A DNA stretch of 64,000 bases from Paracoccaceae bacterium (GCA_002709405.1 PAQV01000031.1:1-64000); one strand, 5' to 3'. Counted from the first letter of the stretch, positions 40,912-50,312 are shown. Made by a program: numbers and translations. Notes: generated from the letters alone by a model not told the origin.

Positions 40912-42200
40912 GCAAGCGTTCCGTCCGGTGTCAGGGTCGTCTTCCCCCCAAGATAGGGCACCAGAACGTCAGGCAACACAACCGATCCGTCTTCCTGCTG
41001 GCCATTCTCCAGCACCGCGATCAGGCAACGCCCAACCGCCAGCCCCGAACCGTTCAGGGTATGCACGTATTCGGGCTTGCCCCCGGCCGCCGGCTTGAAC
41101 CGCGCGTTCATCCGCCGGGCCTGGAACGCCCCCGTCGTCGAGACCGAGGAGATCTCGCGGAAGGTGTTCTGCCCGGGCAGCCAGGCCTCGATGTCATAGG
41201 TCCGCCGGGCGCCGAACCCGGTGTCGCCGGAACACAGGATCACCGTGCGGTAATGGATCCCCAGCGCTTCAAGGATGCCCTGCGCGCAGCCCATCATGCG
41301 CTGCTGCTCCGCATCCGATTGGTCGGGATGGGTGATCGACACCATCTCGACCTTCTCGAACTGGTGCTGGCGCAACATGCCCGCCGTGTCCTTGCCCGCG
41401 CTGCCCGCTTCCGAGCGGAAACACTGGGTATGGGCCGTCATGCGGATCGGCAGGTCGCTTTCCGCCAGTGTGTCGCCGGCCACCGAATAGGTCAGCGTGA
41501 CCTCGGAGGTCGGGATCAGCCACCAGCCATTGGTCGTCTGGTAGCTGTCGTCGCCGAACTTGGGCAGCTTGTCGGTGCCATACATCGCCTCTTCGCGCAC
41601 CAGCACCGGGGTCTGCACCTCGGTCAGCCCGTTCTTTTCGACGTGGGTGTCCAGCATGAACTGCGCCAGCGCCCGGTGAAGGCGCGCCACGCCCCCCTTC
41701 AGGAACACGAACCGGGACCCCGAGGTCTTGGCCGCCGTCTCGAAATCCATCGCCGCGGCGACGCCGTCGATCTCGTAATGCTCCTTGGGTTCAAAGGCGA
41801 AACTCGGGATCGCCCCCCAGCGGTGCACCTCGACATTGCCCTCTTCATCGGCCCCGTCCGGCACGTCGTCGGCCAGCACGTTGGCAATCCGCGCCAACAT
41901 GTCGGTCAGTTGTGCGTCCAGCTCCTTGGCCTCGGCCTGCATCGCCGCCACCTCGGCCTTCTTCTGGCCCACCAGCGCGCGCAGCCGCTCGAACTCGGCC
42001 TCGTCACCGCGCCCCTTGGCCGCACCCACCTCCTTCGAGGCCTTGTTCTGCTCGGCCTGGGCCGTCTCGGCCGCCTGGATCTTGGCCCGCCGGGCCTCGT
42101 CAAGCGACAGGATCTCCGACGACAACGCGGCGTCTCCCCGACGGGCGAGGGCGGCGTCAAAGCCTTCCGGGTTCTCGCGGATCGCGCGGATGTCGTGCAT
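40908..42200 (-). CDS. serS: seryl-tRNA synthetase
   Basis: This class II aminoacyl-tRNA synthetase charges tRNA(Ser) and tRNA(Sec). The 430-residue protein begins [23 protein letters not shown] long coiled-coil arm (residues about 35-105) that grips the tRNA follows. The catalytic core contains motif 2 ([26 protein letters not shown] in parts, residues about 255-280) and motif 3 ([20 protein letters not shown]). AAAGGAGT precedes ATG 42200 by a good distance, supporting this start over one ten codons upstream. A TspO-like gene is translationally coupled downstream. Confidence 0.97.
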   Translation of the reverse strand: MHDIRAIRENPEGFDAALARRGDAALSSEILSLDEARRAKIQAAETAQAEQNKASKEVGAAKGRGDEAEFERLRALVGQKKAEVAAMQAEAKELDAQLTDMLARIANVLADDVPDGADEEGNVEVHRWGAIPSFAFEPKEHYEIDGVAAAMDFETAAKTSGSRFVFLKGGVARLHRALAQFMLDTHVEKNGLTEVQTPVLVREEAMYGTDKLPKFGDDSYQTTNGWWLIPTSEVTLTYSVAGDTLAESDLPIRMTAHTQCFRSEAGSAGKDTAGMLRQHQFEKVEMVSITHPDQSDAEQQRMMGCAQGILEALGIHYRTVILCSGDTGFGARRTYDIEAWLPGQNTFREISSVSTTGAFQARRMNARFKPAAGGKPEYVHTLNGSGLAVGRCLIAVLENGQQEDGSVVLPDVLVPYLGGKTTLTPDGTLA

Positions 42201-42309
42201 GTCCTGGCACTCCTTTGGTGAATCACTCACAAGTGGTCGATGGGCGCCTTATGACAAAGCCAGCGCCAAAGGGGTAGGGGAGCCATGGTTAACATGCCCC
42301 CAACCCGGA

Positions 42310-43002
42310 TCACTCCGCCGCCACGACCTCGGCCACCCAGTCCAGCGCCCGTGCCACCAGCGTCCAGTCCCCCGCCCGGGCCGAGACCACGCCCACCACG
42401 CGCCAGTCCCCGTCAACCTGGCCCATCACCGGCCCACCGCTCGCCCCCGGCTCCACCGCGCACGAACTCACCGCCAGGCTCATCTTCTGCAACCGCAGGT
42501 CACAGCCGAACCGCCCGCCCATCACGTGCGGCCGCGAGCCCTGGTAGGCCACGATCGCAAACGGAGGCCCCGACAGATCCCGTCCCATCAACGGCACCGG
42601 CGCGATCTCCAGGGGCGTCTCCAGCACCAGCACCGCCACATCCCGCGCCGGATCCAGCCGCCCCTCGCGCAAGGCCTTCGGATGCAACTCGGCCCGCACC
42701 ACCCCACTGTCCGCCACGGCCCGCCCCCGGTGCCATCCCGCGACAAAATGCAGATCCCCCAAAGGCACCCGCCGCCCATCGTCGCGAAAGAGGCAATGCG
42801 CCGCCGTCAACACCCGGTCACGCGCCACCAACACCCCCGAACACATCCCCCGGCTCCGGTACCCCCCGGCATTGACCCGCCCCACACCCGCCCAAATCGC
42901 ATGAGCCTCCTCCGGCAAGGCCGGCAACCCCTCCGCCCAGGCCGCCCCGCCCAACACCAACAGAGCCACCGCCCCCCATTTCATCTTTGCAAAAATACGC
43001 AT
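42310..43002 (-). CDS. secreted trypsin-like serine protease
   Basis: This 230-residue periplasmic or secreted protease has the chymotrypsin fold. A signal peptide (residues 1-22, MRIFAKMKWGAVALLVLGGAAWA in parts) is followed by SGVLVARDRVLTAAHC (catalytic His), RDVAVLVLETPL (catalytic Asp) and AVEPGASGGPVMG (catalytic Ser). Cysteines in CSG, AHC, FGCDL and SSC could form two disulphides. It resembles the V8/trypsin group common in roseobacters. GAGGGGG precedes ATG 43002; a shorter start at 42984 would also work but lacks a site. The start region coincides with the dispersed 22-nt element at 42980-43001. Confidence 0.85.
   Translation of the reverse strand: MRIFAKMKWGAVALLVLGGAAWAEGLPALPEEAHAIWAGVGRVNAGGYRSRGMCSGVLVARDRVLTAAHCLFRDDGRRVPLGDLHFVAGWHRGRAVADSGVVRAELHPKALREGRLDPARDVAVLVLETPLEIAPVPLMGRDLSGPPFAIVAYQGSRPHVMGGRFGCDLRLQKMSLAVSSCAVEPGASGGPVMGQVDGDWRVVGVVSARAGDWTLVARALDWVAEVVAAE
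42980..43001 (-). repeat. short dispersed element, copy 2
   Basis: On the minus strand it reads TGCGTATTTTTG then CAAAGATGAA and forms codons 1-8 of the protease gene (start ATG plus RIFAKMK). The other copy is intergenic at 26317-26337 with one deletion and one substitution. Elements of this type, following a purine-rich stretch, are familiar to me from roseobacter intergenic DNA, but I cannot verify that here. Confidence 0.55.
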
Positions 43003-43110
43003 GACCCCCTCAAAGCCCGCGACGCCCTGCCCACAAAGGCCCCCCGGAAACCGCCCGTACCCGGCCAGCACCTGCGGCACCTAGCCTGGCTGCCTGACCC
43101 TGGGAGAGCG

Positions 43111-44463
43111 CTAATCCCCCCAGGTCGACGGATCCTCAGGATCAAACCCGATGGATTTCTGCCATTCGCGCCAATTGCGCCGAAAGGTCAGTATCGAAAG
43201 AACCTCTTTTTGACGAATACCTTTCAAGGAGTGATATGCCGCTCGCGGATTGTTTGAACGAAAATTCTCCTGGCCTTCGGGTGGAGAGAAAACATTTTTG
43301 GAGCGATCTTCTGAACCCAAGAGATTTATCTTGCTTGCCTTGAGCATTGCTGCGCCCCGAAACTTGGCTCCGTCGACATCCGTTTCTTCGTTGAACTCGG
43401 CGTTCAAGAAATTAGAACCTTGAGCTCTTGTATTTAGGAAACTTGCGCCACGTAAATCAGACCCGGAAAAACTGGCAATTTGAGCGGCCGAGCTTGTGAA
43501 GTCCGTGTGGCATAATGATGCGCTCACAAAACTTGCTCTTGTGAATTCTCCCCCATAAAAAATGCTTCCATCCAATGAAGCGCGGTAAAAATCAGCCCCG
43601 CTGAAATTAAGATCCGTGAACTGCAAGCCCTGCAGATTTGAGCGGGATAAATCTATTGTGCCGAACGGAAAATCCTCTCCGCTGACGACCTTTAACCGTC
43701 CAATTGCAGAAATTGCGGTTTGAAAATCTGGTCTGGCTGGCTCCAGTTCCCGCGCCCATTCTCCCAATTCCCTTGGAGACACCTCCATCGGCGGCGTTTT
43801 AGCTGGATACTCCTGCGATAATTCCCGAACATAGACGCACAACATCTGAGCCACCCGCACGGATTCCCTTGGCCGTCCATCGACCAAGCCCACCAATCGG
43901 TCGATGGCCGCATTACGGCGGGTTACATCTGCTTCCCAGACTGTTTTTCCGAAGTAGCCTGATTCATCTATTAAAGTGCGCTGACGCATTGCATGCAGGT
44001 CGTCGCTCGCGGCGTTGATCTTTTCATTGAATAGGGATGCAGCCTGCGTATCGGTCTGTTCCCGACTGACCTTCAGCCGCAGGATCGTGAAGGGCAGGGC
44101 GACCACACCGCCGATTGTTGCCGTCAGTCCCGCAAGCCGGATGATGTCGCTTCTTGCATCCGTCTCATCGTCGTCGATCCAGGGAAAGGCCGACGACACC
44201 ACGTCCCAGATCATCCAGAACAGCCCGGCCACCAGCGTCAGCAGTAAGGCCGACCACAGGACCACTCCGAACAGAACCAGCACGTCCGGCGCGCTTTCCC
44301 ACCCAAGCTGCGCCTTCAAGGCCTGCAGCGGGTCCCGCTTCTCTGCCGTACTGGCCGAGATCAAAAGGTAAAGAAGACCTGACCCCACCATCAGGCCGGC
44401 AATTGACACCAACCCCCAGAAGATCTCAGGGTGGATGTTCAGCGTGACGGTCTCGGCCCCCAT
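43111..44463 (-). CDS. pentapeptide-repeat membrane protein
   Basis: The 450-residue protein begins at the ATG giving MGAETVTL. Residues 1 to about 130 contain three membrane helices (FWGLVSIAGLMVGSGLLYLL; VLVLFGVVLWSALLLTLVAG; LAGLTATIGGVVALPFTIL). The sequence then continues with LRLKVSREQTDTQAASLFNEKIN, a linker found in many alphaproteobacterial pentapeptide proteins. Residues about 285-385 hold A(D/N)LXX-type pentapeptides (LSRSNLQGLQFTDLNFSGADFYRASLDGS in parts) forming a right-handed beta-helix. The C-terminal half is much less GC-rich than the N-terminal half and the neighbours. Function is unknown; related proteins have been suggested to act as membrane-linked scaffolds. Confidence 0.85.
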   Translation of the reverse strand: MGAETVTLNIHPEIFWGLVSIAGLMVGSGLLYLLISASTAEKRDPLQALKAQLGWESAPDVLVLFGVVLWSALLLTLVAGLFWMIWDVVSSAFPWIDDDETDARSDIIRLAGLTATIGGVVALPFTILRLKVSREQTDTQAASLFNEKINAASDDLHAMRQRTLIDESGYFGKTVWEADVTRRNAAIDRLVGLVDGRPRESVRVAQMLCVYVRELSQEYPAKTPPMEVSPRELGEWARELEPARPDFQTAISAIGRLKVVSGEDFPFGTIDLSRSNLQGLQFTDLNFSGADFYRASLDGSIFYGGEFTRASFVSASLCHTDFTSSAAQIASFSGSDLRGASFLNTRAQGSNFLNAEFNEETDVDGAKFRGAAMLKASKINLLGSEDRSKNVFSPPEGQENFRSNNPRAAYHSLKGIRQKEVLSILTFRRNWREWQKSIGFDPEDPSTWGD

Positions 44464-44547
44464 CTCGGTCCTCGCGCGTGGTTCCCGGTGTCCACCATGA
44501 CGCCCCTCCGCGCCCCCTCCAAGCCTCCATTTCCCCCGCAAATCAAA

Positions 44548-44592
44548 TTGTACAAAACGGTCAAACCCCTGCGCGGGGCTTGTACAAAACGG
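44548..44592. promoter_or_regulatory. 13-bp direct repeats with palindromic TTGTACAA cores
   Basis: TTGTACAAAACGG occurs at 44548-44560 and again at 44580-44592, exactly 32 bases apart (about three helical turns). The following bases AAA also match after one differing base. TTGTACAA is itself a perfect palindrome. Between the copies lies a small CCCC/GGGG hairpin. The site is about 85 bp upstream of the pentapeptide gene on one side and 145 bp upstream of yajC on the other, so it may bind a regulator of either. Confidence 0.55.
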
Positions 44593-44736
44593 CCAAAACA
44601 CCCCTGTCCTCACCCGGCGTGAATAGACCGCCGCACCGCCTTGCGCCTCCTGCACATCACCCATATGTTCCGCGCAACTCGGATCGGGGGGGCCTTGGGC
44701 TGCCTCCGGACAACCCCAAAAGGACACGTTACGTTC

Positions 44737-45021
44737 ATGGAAAGCGCAGTCGCCCAGTTCCTTCCGCTCATCCTGATCTTCGCGATCATGTATTTCCTGC
44801 TGATCCGCCCGCAGCAGCAGAAGGTCAAACAGCATAAAGCCATGGTCGAAGCGCTGCGCCGGGGCGACCAGGTCGTCACCCAAGGCGGCCTGATCGGCAA
44901 GGTGTCCAAGGTCAAGGACGAGGGCGAGGTCGAGGTCGAGATCGCCGAAGGCGTCAAGGTGCGGGTCGTGAAATCGACTATCGCCCAGGTGCTGAGCAAG
45001 ACCGAACCGGCAAAAGAATAA
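44737..45021 (+). CDS. yajC: Sec translocon accessory protein YajC
   Basis: This small inner-membrane protein (94 residues) of the SecDF-YajC complex aids protein export. One membrane helix is visible (FLPLILIFAIMYFLLIRPQQQKV in parts, about residues 8-28), followed by the RPQQQK motif and a beta-barrel tail: GDQVVTQGGLIGKVSKV, then EVEVEIAEGVKVRVVKSTI. AAAAGGACAC precedes ATG 44737. It begins a long same-strand run: yajC-secD-secF-TauE-Mth938-ccmABCDG. Confidence 0.95.
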   Translation: MESAVAQFLPLILIFAIMYFLLIRPQQQKVKQHKAMVEALRRGDQVVTQGGLIGKVSKVKDEGEVEVEIAEGVKVRVVKSTIAQVLSKTEPAKE

Positions 45022-45054
45022 GCCGGCACAACAACTTACAAGGCAGGGTCGCAC

Positions 45055-46716
45055 ATGCTGCAGATCGAGCTATGGAAACGGGTGCTGATCTGGCTCACCT
45101 GCGCGGTGGGCCTGTGGCTGGCGATGCCCAATGCCTTCTATACCCGGGTCGAAACCCATAACGACGCGGCCAAGGCGGTCGAGGCGGGGCTGTCCACGCC
45201 CGACACCCCGGCCGAGCTGGCGATGTGGCCCGAATGGCTGCCCTCGTCGCTGGTCAACCTCGGGCTCGACCTGCGCGGCGGGGCCCACCTGCTGGCCGAG
45301 GTCAAGGTCGACGACGTCTATGCCTCGCGGATGGAAAGCCTCTGGCCCGAGGTCCGCGACGCCCTGCGCCCCGAGCGCGAGACGATCGGCACCATCCGCA
45401 AGCAGCCGTCGCAACCCACTGAACTCCGGGTGAAAATTTCCAACCCCGAGGGCATGAGCCGGGCCCTGACCGTGGTGCGCGGGCTGGCCCGTCCGGTGAC
45501 CTCGGTCACCGGCGTGGGCGCACAGGACCTGGACGTGCAATCCGATGGCGACGAGATCATCGTGCGCCTGTCAGAGGCCGAGATGCTGGCCTCGGACGAC
45601 CGCACCGTCCGCCAAGCCCTTGAAATCGTGCGCCGCCGGATCGACGAGGTCGGCACGCGCGAACCCACGATCCAGCGCCAGGGCGCCGACCGGATCCTGA
45701 TCCAGGTGCCGGGCATCGGCTCGGCGTCGGAGCTGAAGGACATCATCGGCACCACCGCCCAGCTGACCTTCAACCCGGTCGTGTCGCGCACCACCGATGC
45801 GGACGCGCCGGTCGACGTGGGCAACAAGTTGTTGCCGGATCTCGGCCAGGAAGGGCTATATTATGTGGTCGAGGCCGCGCCGGTCGTCACCGGCGAGGAG
45901 TTGACCGACGCCCAGCCGTCCTTTGACCAGAACGGCCGGCCCGCCGTGTCGTTCACCTTCAATGCCCATGGCGGGCGCAAGTTCGGCGATTACACGCGGG
46001 ACAACATCGGTTCGCCCTTTGCCATCGTGCTGGACGACGAGGTCATCTCGGCCCCGGTCATCCAGGCCCATATCGCGGGCGGGCAGGGGATCATCACCGG
46101 CAATTTCACCATCGAGGAAAGCACCAACCTGGCCGTCCTGCTGCGCGCGGGCGCCCTGCCGGCCGAGCTGGAGTTCCTCGAAGAGCGCACCATCGGCCCC
46201 GAGCTGGGCCAGGACAGCATCGAGGCGGGCAAGATCGCGACCATCGTGGCCTTTGTCGCGGTGCTGGTCTTCATGGCGCTCAGCTATGGTCTGTTCGGGA
46301 TGTTCGCCAATGTCGCGCTGATCATCAACGTCATCCTGATCTTTGGCCTGCTGTCGCTGATCGGGGCCACGCTGACCTTGCCGGGTATCGCCGGGATCGT
46401 GTTGACGGTCGGCATGGCGGTGGACGCCAACGTGCTGATTTTCGAGCGTATTCGCGAAGAACTGAAAACCGCGCGCGGCCCGTCGCGCGCCATCGAACTT
46501 GGCTATGAAAAGGCCCTGTCGGCCATTCTGGATGCCAATATCACCACGTTCATCACGGCCGTGATCCTGTTCGTCATGGGATCGGGCCCGGTGCGCGGCT
46601 TTGCCATCACGCTGGGGCTCGGCATCCTGACATCCGTCTTCACCGCGATCTACGTGACGCGCCTGATGATCGTGATGTGGTTCGAACGCCGCCGTCCCAA
46701 GACGATCGAGGTCTGA
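45055..46716 (+). CDS. secD: protein translocase subunit SecD
   Basis: This RND-related export motor component of 553 residues pulls proteins out of the Sec channel using the proton gradient. A first helix near residues 8-24, a large periplasmic P1 domain (LVNLGLDLRGGAHLLAEV is the classic SecD start), and the EIVRRRIDEVGTREPTIQRQG segment are present. The five-helix C-terminal block includes GIAGIVLTVGMAVDANVLIFERIREEL, which holds the proton-carrying aspartate. Position between yajC and secF is canonical. secF begins one base after its stop codon. Confidence 0.97.
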   Translation: MLQIELWKRVLIWLTCAVGLWLAMPNAFYTRVETHNDAAKAVEAGLSTPDTPAELAMWPEWLPSSLVNLGLDLRGGAHLLAEVKVDDVYASRMESLWPEVRDALRPERETIGTIRKQPSQPTELRVKISNPEGMSRALTVVRGLARPVTSVTGVGAQDLDVQSDGDEIIVRLSEAEMLASDDRTVRQALEIVRRRIDEVGTREPTIQRQGADRILIQVPGIGSASELKDIIGTTAQLTFNPVVSRTTDADAPVDVGNKLLPDLGQEGLYYVVEAAPVVTGEELTDAQPSFDQNGRPAVSFTFNAHGGRKFGDYTRDNIGSPFAIVLDDEVISAPVIQAHIAGGQGIITGNFTIEESTNLAVLLRAGALPAELEFLEERTIGPELGQDSIEAGKIATIVAFVAVLVFMALSYGLFGMFANVALIINVILIFGLLSLIGATLTLPGIAGIVLTVGMAVDANVLIFERIREELKTARGPSRAIELGYEKALSAILDANITTFITAVILFVMGSGPVRGFAITLGLGILTSVFTAIYVTRLMIVMWFERRRPKTIEV

Positions 46717-46717
46717 C

Positions 46718-47686
46718 ATGCGCCTGAGACTGGTCCCCCAGGAAACCAATTTCGATTTCTTCTCCAAGTGGAAGCTGTGGCTGGGTATTTCGGGGCTGCT
46801 GATCCTGCTGGCCCTGGGCTCTTTCGCGGCCCGCGGGCTGAATTTCGGCATCGACTTCAGGGGCGGGACGACGATCCGGACCGAGGCCTCGACGCCCGTC
46901 GACGTGGGCACCTACCGTGACGCGCTGGCCCCGATGGAGCTGGGCGACATCACCATCACCGAGGTCTTCGATCCGTCCTTCGACGACGACCAGCACGTGG
47001 CGATGATCCGCATCCAGGCCCAGGAGGGCGGCGAGGCCCTGGCGGCCGACACCATCTCGGGCATCCAGGCGGCGCTGGCCACGGTGGCTCCGGACATCGC
47101 ATTCGTGCAGGTGGAAAGCGTCGGGCCCAAGGTGTCCGGAGAGCTGATCCAGACCGCGGTCCTGGCCATCGTCCTGGCCATCGGGGCGGTGCTGATCTAC
47201 ATCTGGCTGCGCTTCGAATGGCAGTTCGCGCTGGGGGCCGTGGCGGCCCTGGTGCATGACGTGGTGCTGACGATCGGGGTGTTCTCCGAACTGCAGATCC
47301 GCTTTGACCTGGCCATCATCGCGGCCCTTCTGACCATCGTGGGCTATTCGCTGAACGATACGGTCGTGGTCTTCGACCGGGTCCGCGAGAACCTGCGCAA
47401 GTACAAGTCGCGCGATCTGAAGGACGTGCTGAACATGTCCATCAACGAAACGCTCAGCCGGACGGTGATGACCTCGGTCACGACCCTGCTGGCCCTGATT
47501 TCGCTGTTCGTCCTGGGCGGAGACGTCATCCGGGGCTTTGTCTTCGCGATGATCTGGGGCGTGATCGTGGGGACCTATTCGTCGGTCTTCGTGGCCTCGA
47601 CCATCCTGCTGTACCTGGGCGTCAAGCGCGACTGGTCCAAGCCCGACAACACCGCCGGCAACCAGTTCGCCAACATCGATGCCTGA
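46718..47686 (+). CDS. secF: protein translocase subunit SecF
   Basis: The 322-residue partner of SecD has a first membrane helix near residues 22-38, then GIDFRGGTTIRTEA, and a five-helix C-terminal block including IVGYSLNDTVVVFDRVRENLR with the conserved Asp. The IAIVLAIGAVLIYIWLRFEWQFALGAVAAL segment is typical. Its last 8 bases overlap the next gene (TauE-type), so both are translated from one message. Confidence 0.97.
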   Translation: MRLRLVPQETNFDFFSKWKLWLGISGLLILLALGSFAARGLNFGIDFRGGTTIRTEASTPVDVGTYRDALAPMELGDITITEVFDPSFDDDQHVAMIRIQAQEGGEALAADTISGIQAALATVAPDIAFVQVESVGPKVSGELIQTAVLAIVLAIGAVLIYIWLRFEWQFALGAVAALVHDVVLTIGVFSELQIRFDLAIIAALLTIVGYSLNDTVVVFDRVRENLRKYKSRDLKDVLNMSINETLSRTVMTSVTTLLALISLFVLGGDVIRGFVFAMIWGVIVGTYSSVFVASTILLYLGVKRDWSKPDNTAGNQFANIDA

Positions 47687-48452
47687 CGGGCCGGGCACCC
47701 TTTTGGGTGCCCTGGCCGAGGTGTGGGCCCAGCCCGGGCTGGCCTGGCTTGCCCTGGCGTCGCTGGTCGCGGGCACCGTGCGGGGCTTTGCCGGGTTCGG
47801 CACGGGGATGGTCTTCGTGCCGGTGGCGGCGCAGGTGCTGGACCCGTTCCAGGTGCTGCTCACGGTGATGGTCATGGACCTCTTCGGTCCGATCCCCAAC
47901 CTGCCCAGGGCCTGGGCCACTGCCGACCGCGGAGACCTGGCCCGCTTGCTGGCCGGCACAGTGGTCTTCCTGCCGTTGGGCCTGCTTGCCCTGGGATACG
48001 TGGCGCCCGAGGTCTTCCAGGTCTCGGCCGCGCTCGTCGCCCTGGCCATGGTCGGCTGCATGATCCTGGGCCTGCGCTACCAGGGCCGCCTGGGGCCGGG
48101 GCTTGTCTTTGGCACGGGCAGCCTTGCGGGGGTGCTGGGTGGCGTATCGGGCATTCCCGGCCCGCCGGTCATTCTGCTTTACATGGCCAGCCCGAACCCG
48201 GCCGGGGTGGTCCGGGCCTCGGTGATGATCTATCTCTTCAGCTACGACCTGTTGCTGGGCGGTGTCCTGGCGCTCAAAGGGGCGGTCAGCTTGTTGCCGG
48301 TGCTGATCGGCCTGGCCATGGCCCTGCCGAACCTGGTGGGCAACGTGGTCGGCGGCTGGCTGTTCCGGCCGGGGCTGGAACGGGTCTACCGGGCGGTGGC
48401 CTATGGGATCATCACGCTGTCGGCCCTGTCGGCCCTGCGGATCTGGGAGTGA
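47679..48452 (+). CDS. TauE/SafE family membrane permease
   Basis: This 257-residue protein with about eight hydrophobic segments belongs to the TauE/SafE (DUF81) group of anion exporters. GFAGFGTGMVFVP near residue 37 and VLGGVSGIPGPPVILLYM near 150 are the twin family repeats, one in each half. Members export sulphite, sulphoacetate or other anions; the substrate here is unknown. The overlap with secF and the tight spacing to the Mth938 gene (3 bases) indicate it is part of the sec-ccm transcription unit. Confidence 0.85.
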   Translation: MPDGPGTLLGALAEVWAQPGLAWLALASLVAGTVRGFAGFGTGMVFVPVAAQVLDPFQVLLTVMVMDLFGPIPNLPRAWATADRGDLARLLAGTVVFLPLGLLALGYVAPEVFQVSAALVALAMVGCMILGLRYQGRLGPGLVFGTGSLAGVLGGVSGIPGPPVILLYMASPNPAGVVRASVMIYLFSYDLLLGGVLALKGAVSLLPVLIGLAMALPNLVGNVVGGWLFRPGLERVYRAVAYGIITLSALSALRIWE

Positions 48453-48455
48453 ACG

Positions 48456-48809
48456 ATGCGGCTGAACGAGATCGACTACAATGACAGCGACCCGGTCGAG
48501 GGCTACGGCCCCGGCTTCTTCCGCATCGGCGGAGAGGTCTGGACAGGGGCCGTCCTGACCGGGCCGACAGGAACGGCCAGCTGGGGCGGGTACGACGATG
48601 CCACGCCGCTGCTCGACCTGGCCGATGCCATTGACGTGCTCTTCGTCGGTACCGGGGCCGAGATCGCCCACCTGCCGGCAACCTTGCGCAGCACGATGGA
48701 AGAGGCCGGGGTCGGGGTCGAAGGCATGACCTCTCCGGCGGCGGCACGGACCTATAACGTGCTCTTGTCCGAAGGCCGCCGGGTGGCGGTCGCCCTGCTG
48801 CCCGTGTGA
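48456..48809 (+). CDS. Mth938-like domain protein (NDUFAF3 homologue)
   Basis: The 117-residue DUF498 protein shows GPGFFRIGGEVWTGAVL near residue 18, the VLFVGTGAEIAHLP strand-turn near 61, and the MTSPAAARTYNVLLSEGRRVAVALLP end. Mitochondrial NDUFAF3 is an assembly factor of respiratory complex I, and bacterial homologues beside secDF are known in alphaproteobacteria. A role in membrane protein or complex I assembly is therefore inferred, not shown. The paired hairpins at 48830-48940 follow it before ccmA. Confidence 0.85.
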   Translation: MRLNEIDYNDSDPVEGYGPGFFRIGGEVWTGAVLTGPTGTASWGGYDDATPLLDLADAIDVLFVGTGAEIAHLPATLRSTMEEAGVGVEGMTSPAAARTYNVLLSEGRRVAVALLPV

Positions 48810-48829
48810 TCGGGCCGGGCCGCGAGACC

Positions 48830-48940
48830 ATTTTCTTCTGCGAAGAAAATCCACCGCTCCCCCCAGACGATCTTCACCCAGATGGACACCCGCCCCCGAC
48901 GTTCGACCCGCGCGCCGGATTTTATTCGGAGAATAAAATC
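48830..48940. repeat. two A/T-arm hairpins between the Mth938 gene and ccmA
   Basis: ATTTTCTTC (48830-48838) and its complement (48842-48850) enclose TGC. GATTTTATTC (48918-48927) and its complement (48931-48940) enclose GGA. Here the two hairpins are 67 bases apart rather than adjacent. The first shares the TTTTCTTC-GAAGAAAA arms of the element at 2097-2120. They fill most of the 185-bp gap before ccmA and may separate the sec unit from the ccm unit. Confidence 0.7.
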
Positions 48941-48994
48941 GCCCCACCGTCCCGCGCTCTTTTTCCGCTCCCTGGAATGCGCTAATCGACGGCC

Positions 48995-49612
48995 ATGACG
49001 CTGATTATTTCCGATCTTTGCGTGGCCCGGGGCGGGATGCGGGTGCTCGAGGGCCTGTCGCTGACCCTTGCCCCCGGCCAGGCCCTGATCCTGCGCGGCC
49101 CCAACGGCATCGGCAAGACCACCTTCCTGCGCACCCTGGCCGGGCTGCAACCGCCCGCCTCCGGACAGATCGAGGGCGCGGACGAGGCCATCGCCTATGC
49201 CGGCCATGCCGACGGCATCAAGCCGACCCTGAGCGTCACCGAAAACCTGACCTTCTGGGCCCGGGTCTTTGCCCGCCCCGACATCACCCCCGCCCTGGAT
49301 GCCTTCGACCTGCACGGACTGGCCGACCGCCTGGCCGGGTCGCTCTCGGCCGGGCAAAAGCGCCGCCTGGGCCTGGCCCGCCTGCTGGTCACCGGCCGGC
49401 CGATCTGGGTGCTGGACGAACCCACCGTGTCGCTTGACACCCGTGCCGTGGGGCTGTTCGCCGATGCCGTGCGTGCCCACCTGGCCAACGGGGGATCGGC
49501 CCTGATCGCCACCCATATCGACCTTTGCCTGGCCGAGGCCCGTGTCCTGGACCTGGGCCCCTTCAAGGCCCGCCTGCCGGATTACGCCGACAGCGACGAG
49601 GCCTTCCTGTGA
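48995..49612 (+). CDS. ccmA: heme exporter ATP-binding protein CcmA
   Basis: This is the ATPase of the CcmABCD complex in cytochrome c maturation (system I); with CcmB it releases heme-loaded CcmE. The 205-residue protein has Walker [10 protein letters not shown] (near residue 35), signature [15 protein letters not shown] (near 118) and Walker [13 protein letters not shown] (near 138). The D-loop and a His switch (ATHIDL) are present. CcmB begins inside its stop codon (GTGA overlap). The 185-bp gap upstream contains hairpins, so ccmA may have its own promoter. Confidence 0.96.
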   Translation: MTLIISDLCVARGGMRVLEGLSLTLAPGQALILRGPNGIGKTTFLRTLAGLQPPASGQIEGADEAIAYAGHADGIKPTLSVTENLTFWARVFARPDITPALDAFDLHGLADRLAGSLSAGQKRRLGLARLLVTGRPIWVLDEPTVSLDTRAVGLFADAVRAHLANGGSALIATHIDLCLAEARVLDLGPFKARLPDYADSDEAFL

Positions 49613-50265
49613 TCGCGCTCTTGTCGCGCGACCTGCGCCTGGCCTTCCGCGCCGGCGGCGGCTTTGGCCTGGGCCTGGCCTTCTTCCTGATCATCACCGT
49701 CCTCGTGCCCTTCGGCGTCGGCCCGCAATCGGCCCTGCTGGCCACCATCGCCCCGGGTGTCCTGTGGCTGGGTGCGCTTCTGGCCTGCCTGCTGTCGCTG
49801 GACCGGCTGCTGGCCCTGGACTGGGAGGACGGCTCGCTGGACCTGCTGGCCACGGCCCCCCTGCCGCTGGAGGCCATGCTGGCCGTCAAGGCCCTGGCCC
49901 ATTGGCTGACCACCGGCCTGCCGCTGGTGCTGGCCGCGCCCCTGCTGGGCGTCCTGCTGAACCTGCCCGCCCCGGGCTATGCCTGGCTGGTCGCCTCCCT
50001 GGCCATCGGCACCCCGGCGCTCAGCGTCATCGGCACCTTCGGGGCGGCCCTGACCGTCGGGCTCAAGCGCGGAGGCCTGCTGATGTCGCTGCTGGTCCTG
50101 CCGCTTTACGTGCCCACCCTGATCTTCGGGGCCGAGGTCGCCCGGCGCGGGGCCGCGGGCCTTGATCCGCTGTCGCCACTGCTGCTGCTGGCCGGGATCA
50201 GCACCGCCAGTTTCGCCCTGCTGCCCTTTGCCGCGGCCGCAGCGCTTCGGATCAACCTCAGGTGA
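49609..50265 (+). CDS. ccmB: heme exporter protein CcmB
   Basis: This is the six-helix membrane subunit of the CcmAB transporter (218 residues). The N-terminus [14 protein letters not shown] is typical, followed by helices at about 20-45 and 48-70, [25 protein letters not shown], and the [18 protein letters not shown] segment near 165. GTG 49609 overlaps the ccmA stop by 4 bases (GTGA). The following gap to ccmC is 47 bases with no terminator. Confidence 0.94.
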   Translation: MIALLSRDLRLAFRAGGGFGLGLAFFLIITVLVPFGVGPQSALLATIAPGVLWLGALLACLLSLDRLLALDWEDGSLDLLATAPLPLEAMLAVKALAHWLTTGLPLVLAAPLLGVLLNLPAPGYAWLVASLAIGTPALSVIGTFGAALTVGLKRGGLLMSLLVLPLYVPTLIFGAEVARRGAAGLDPLSPLLLLAGISTASFALLPFAAAAALRINLR

Positions 50266-50312
50266 TGCGCCGGTGATTGTACGGCCCGCCCGCTCGGGAT
50301 AGACACGAATTC

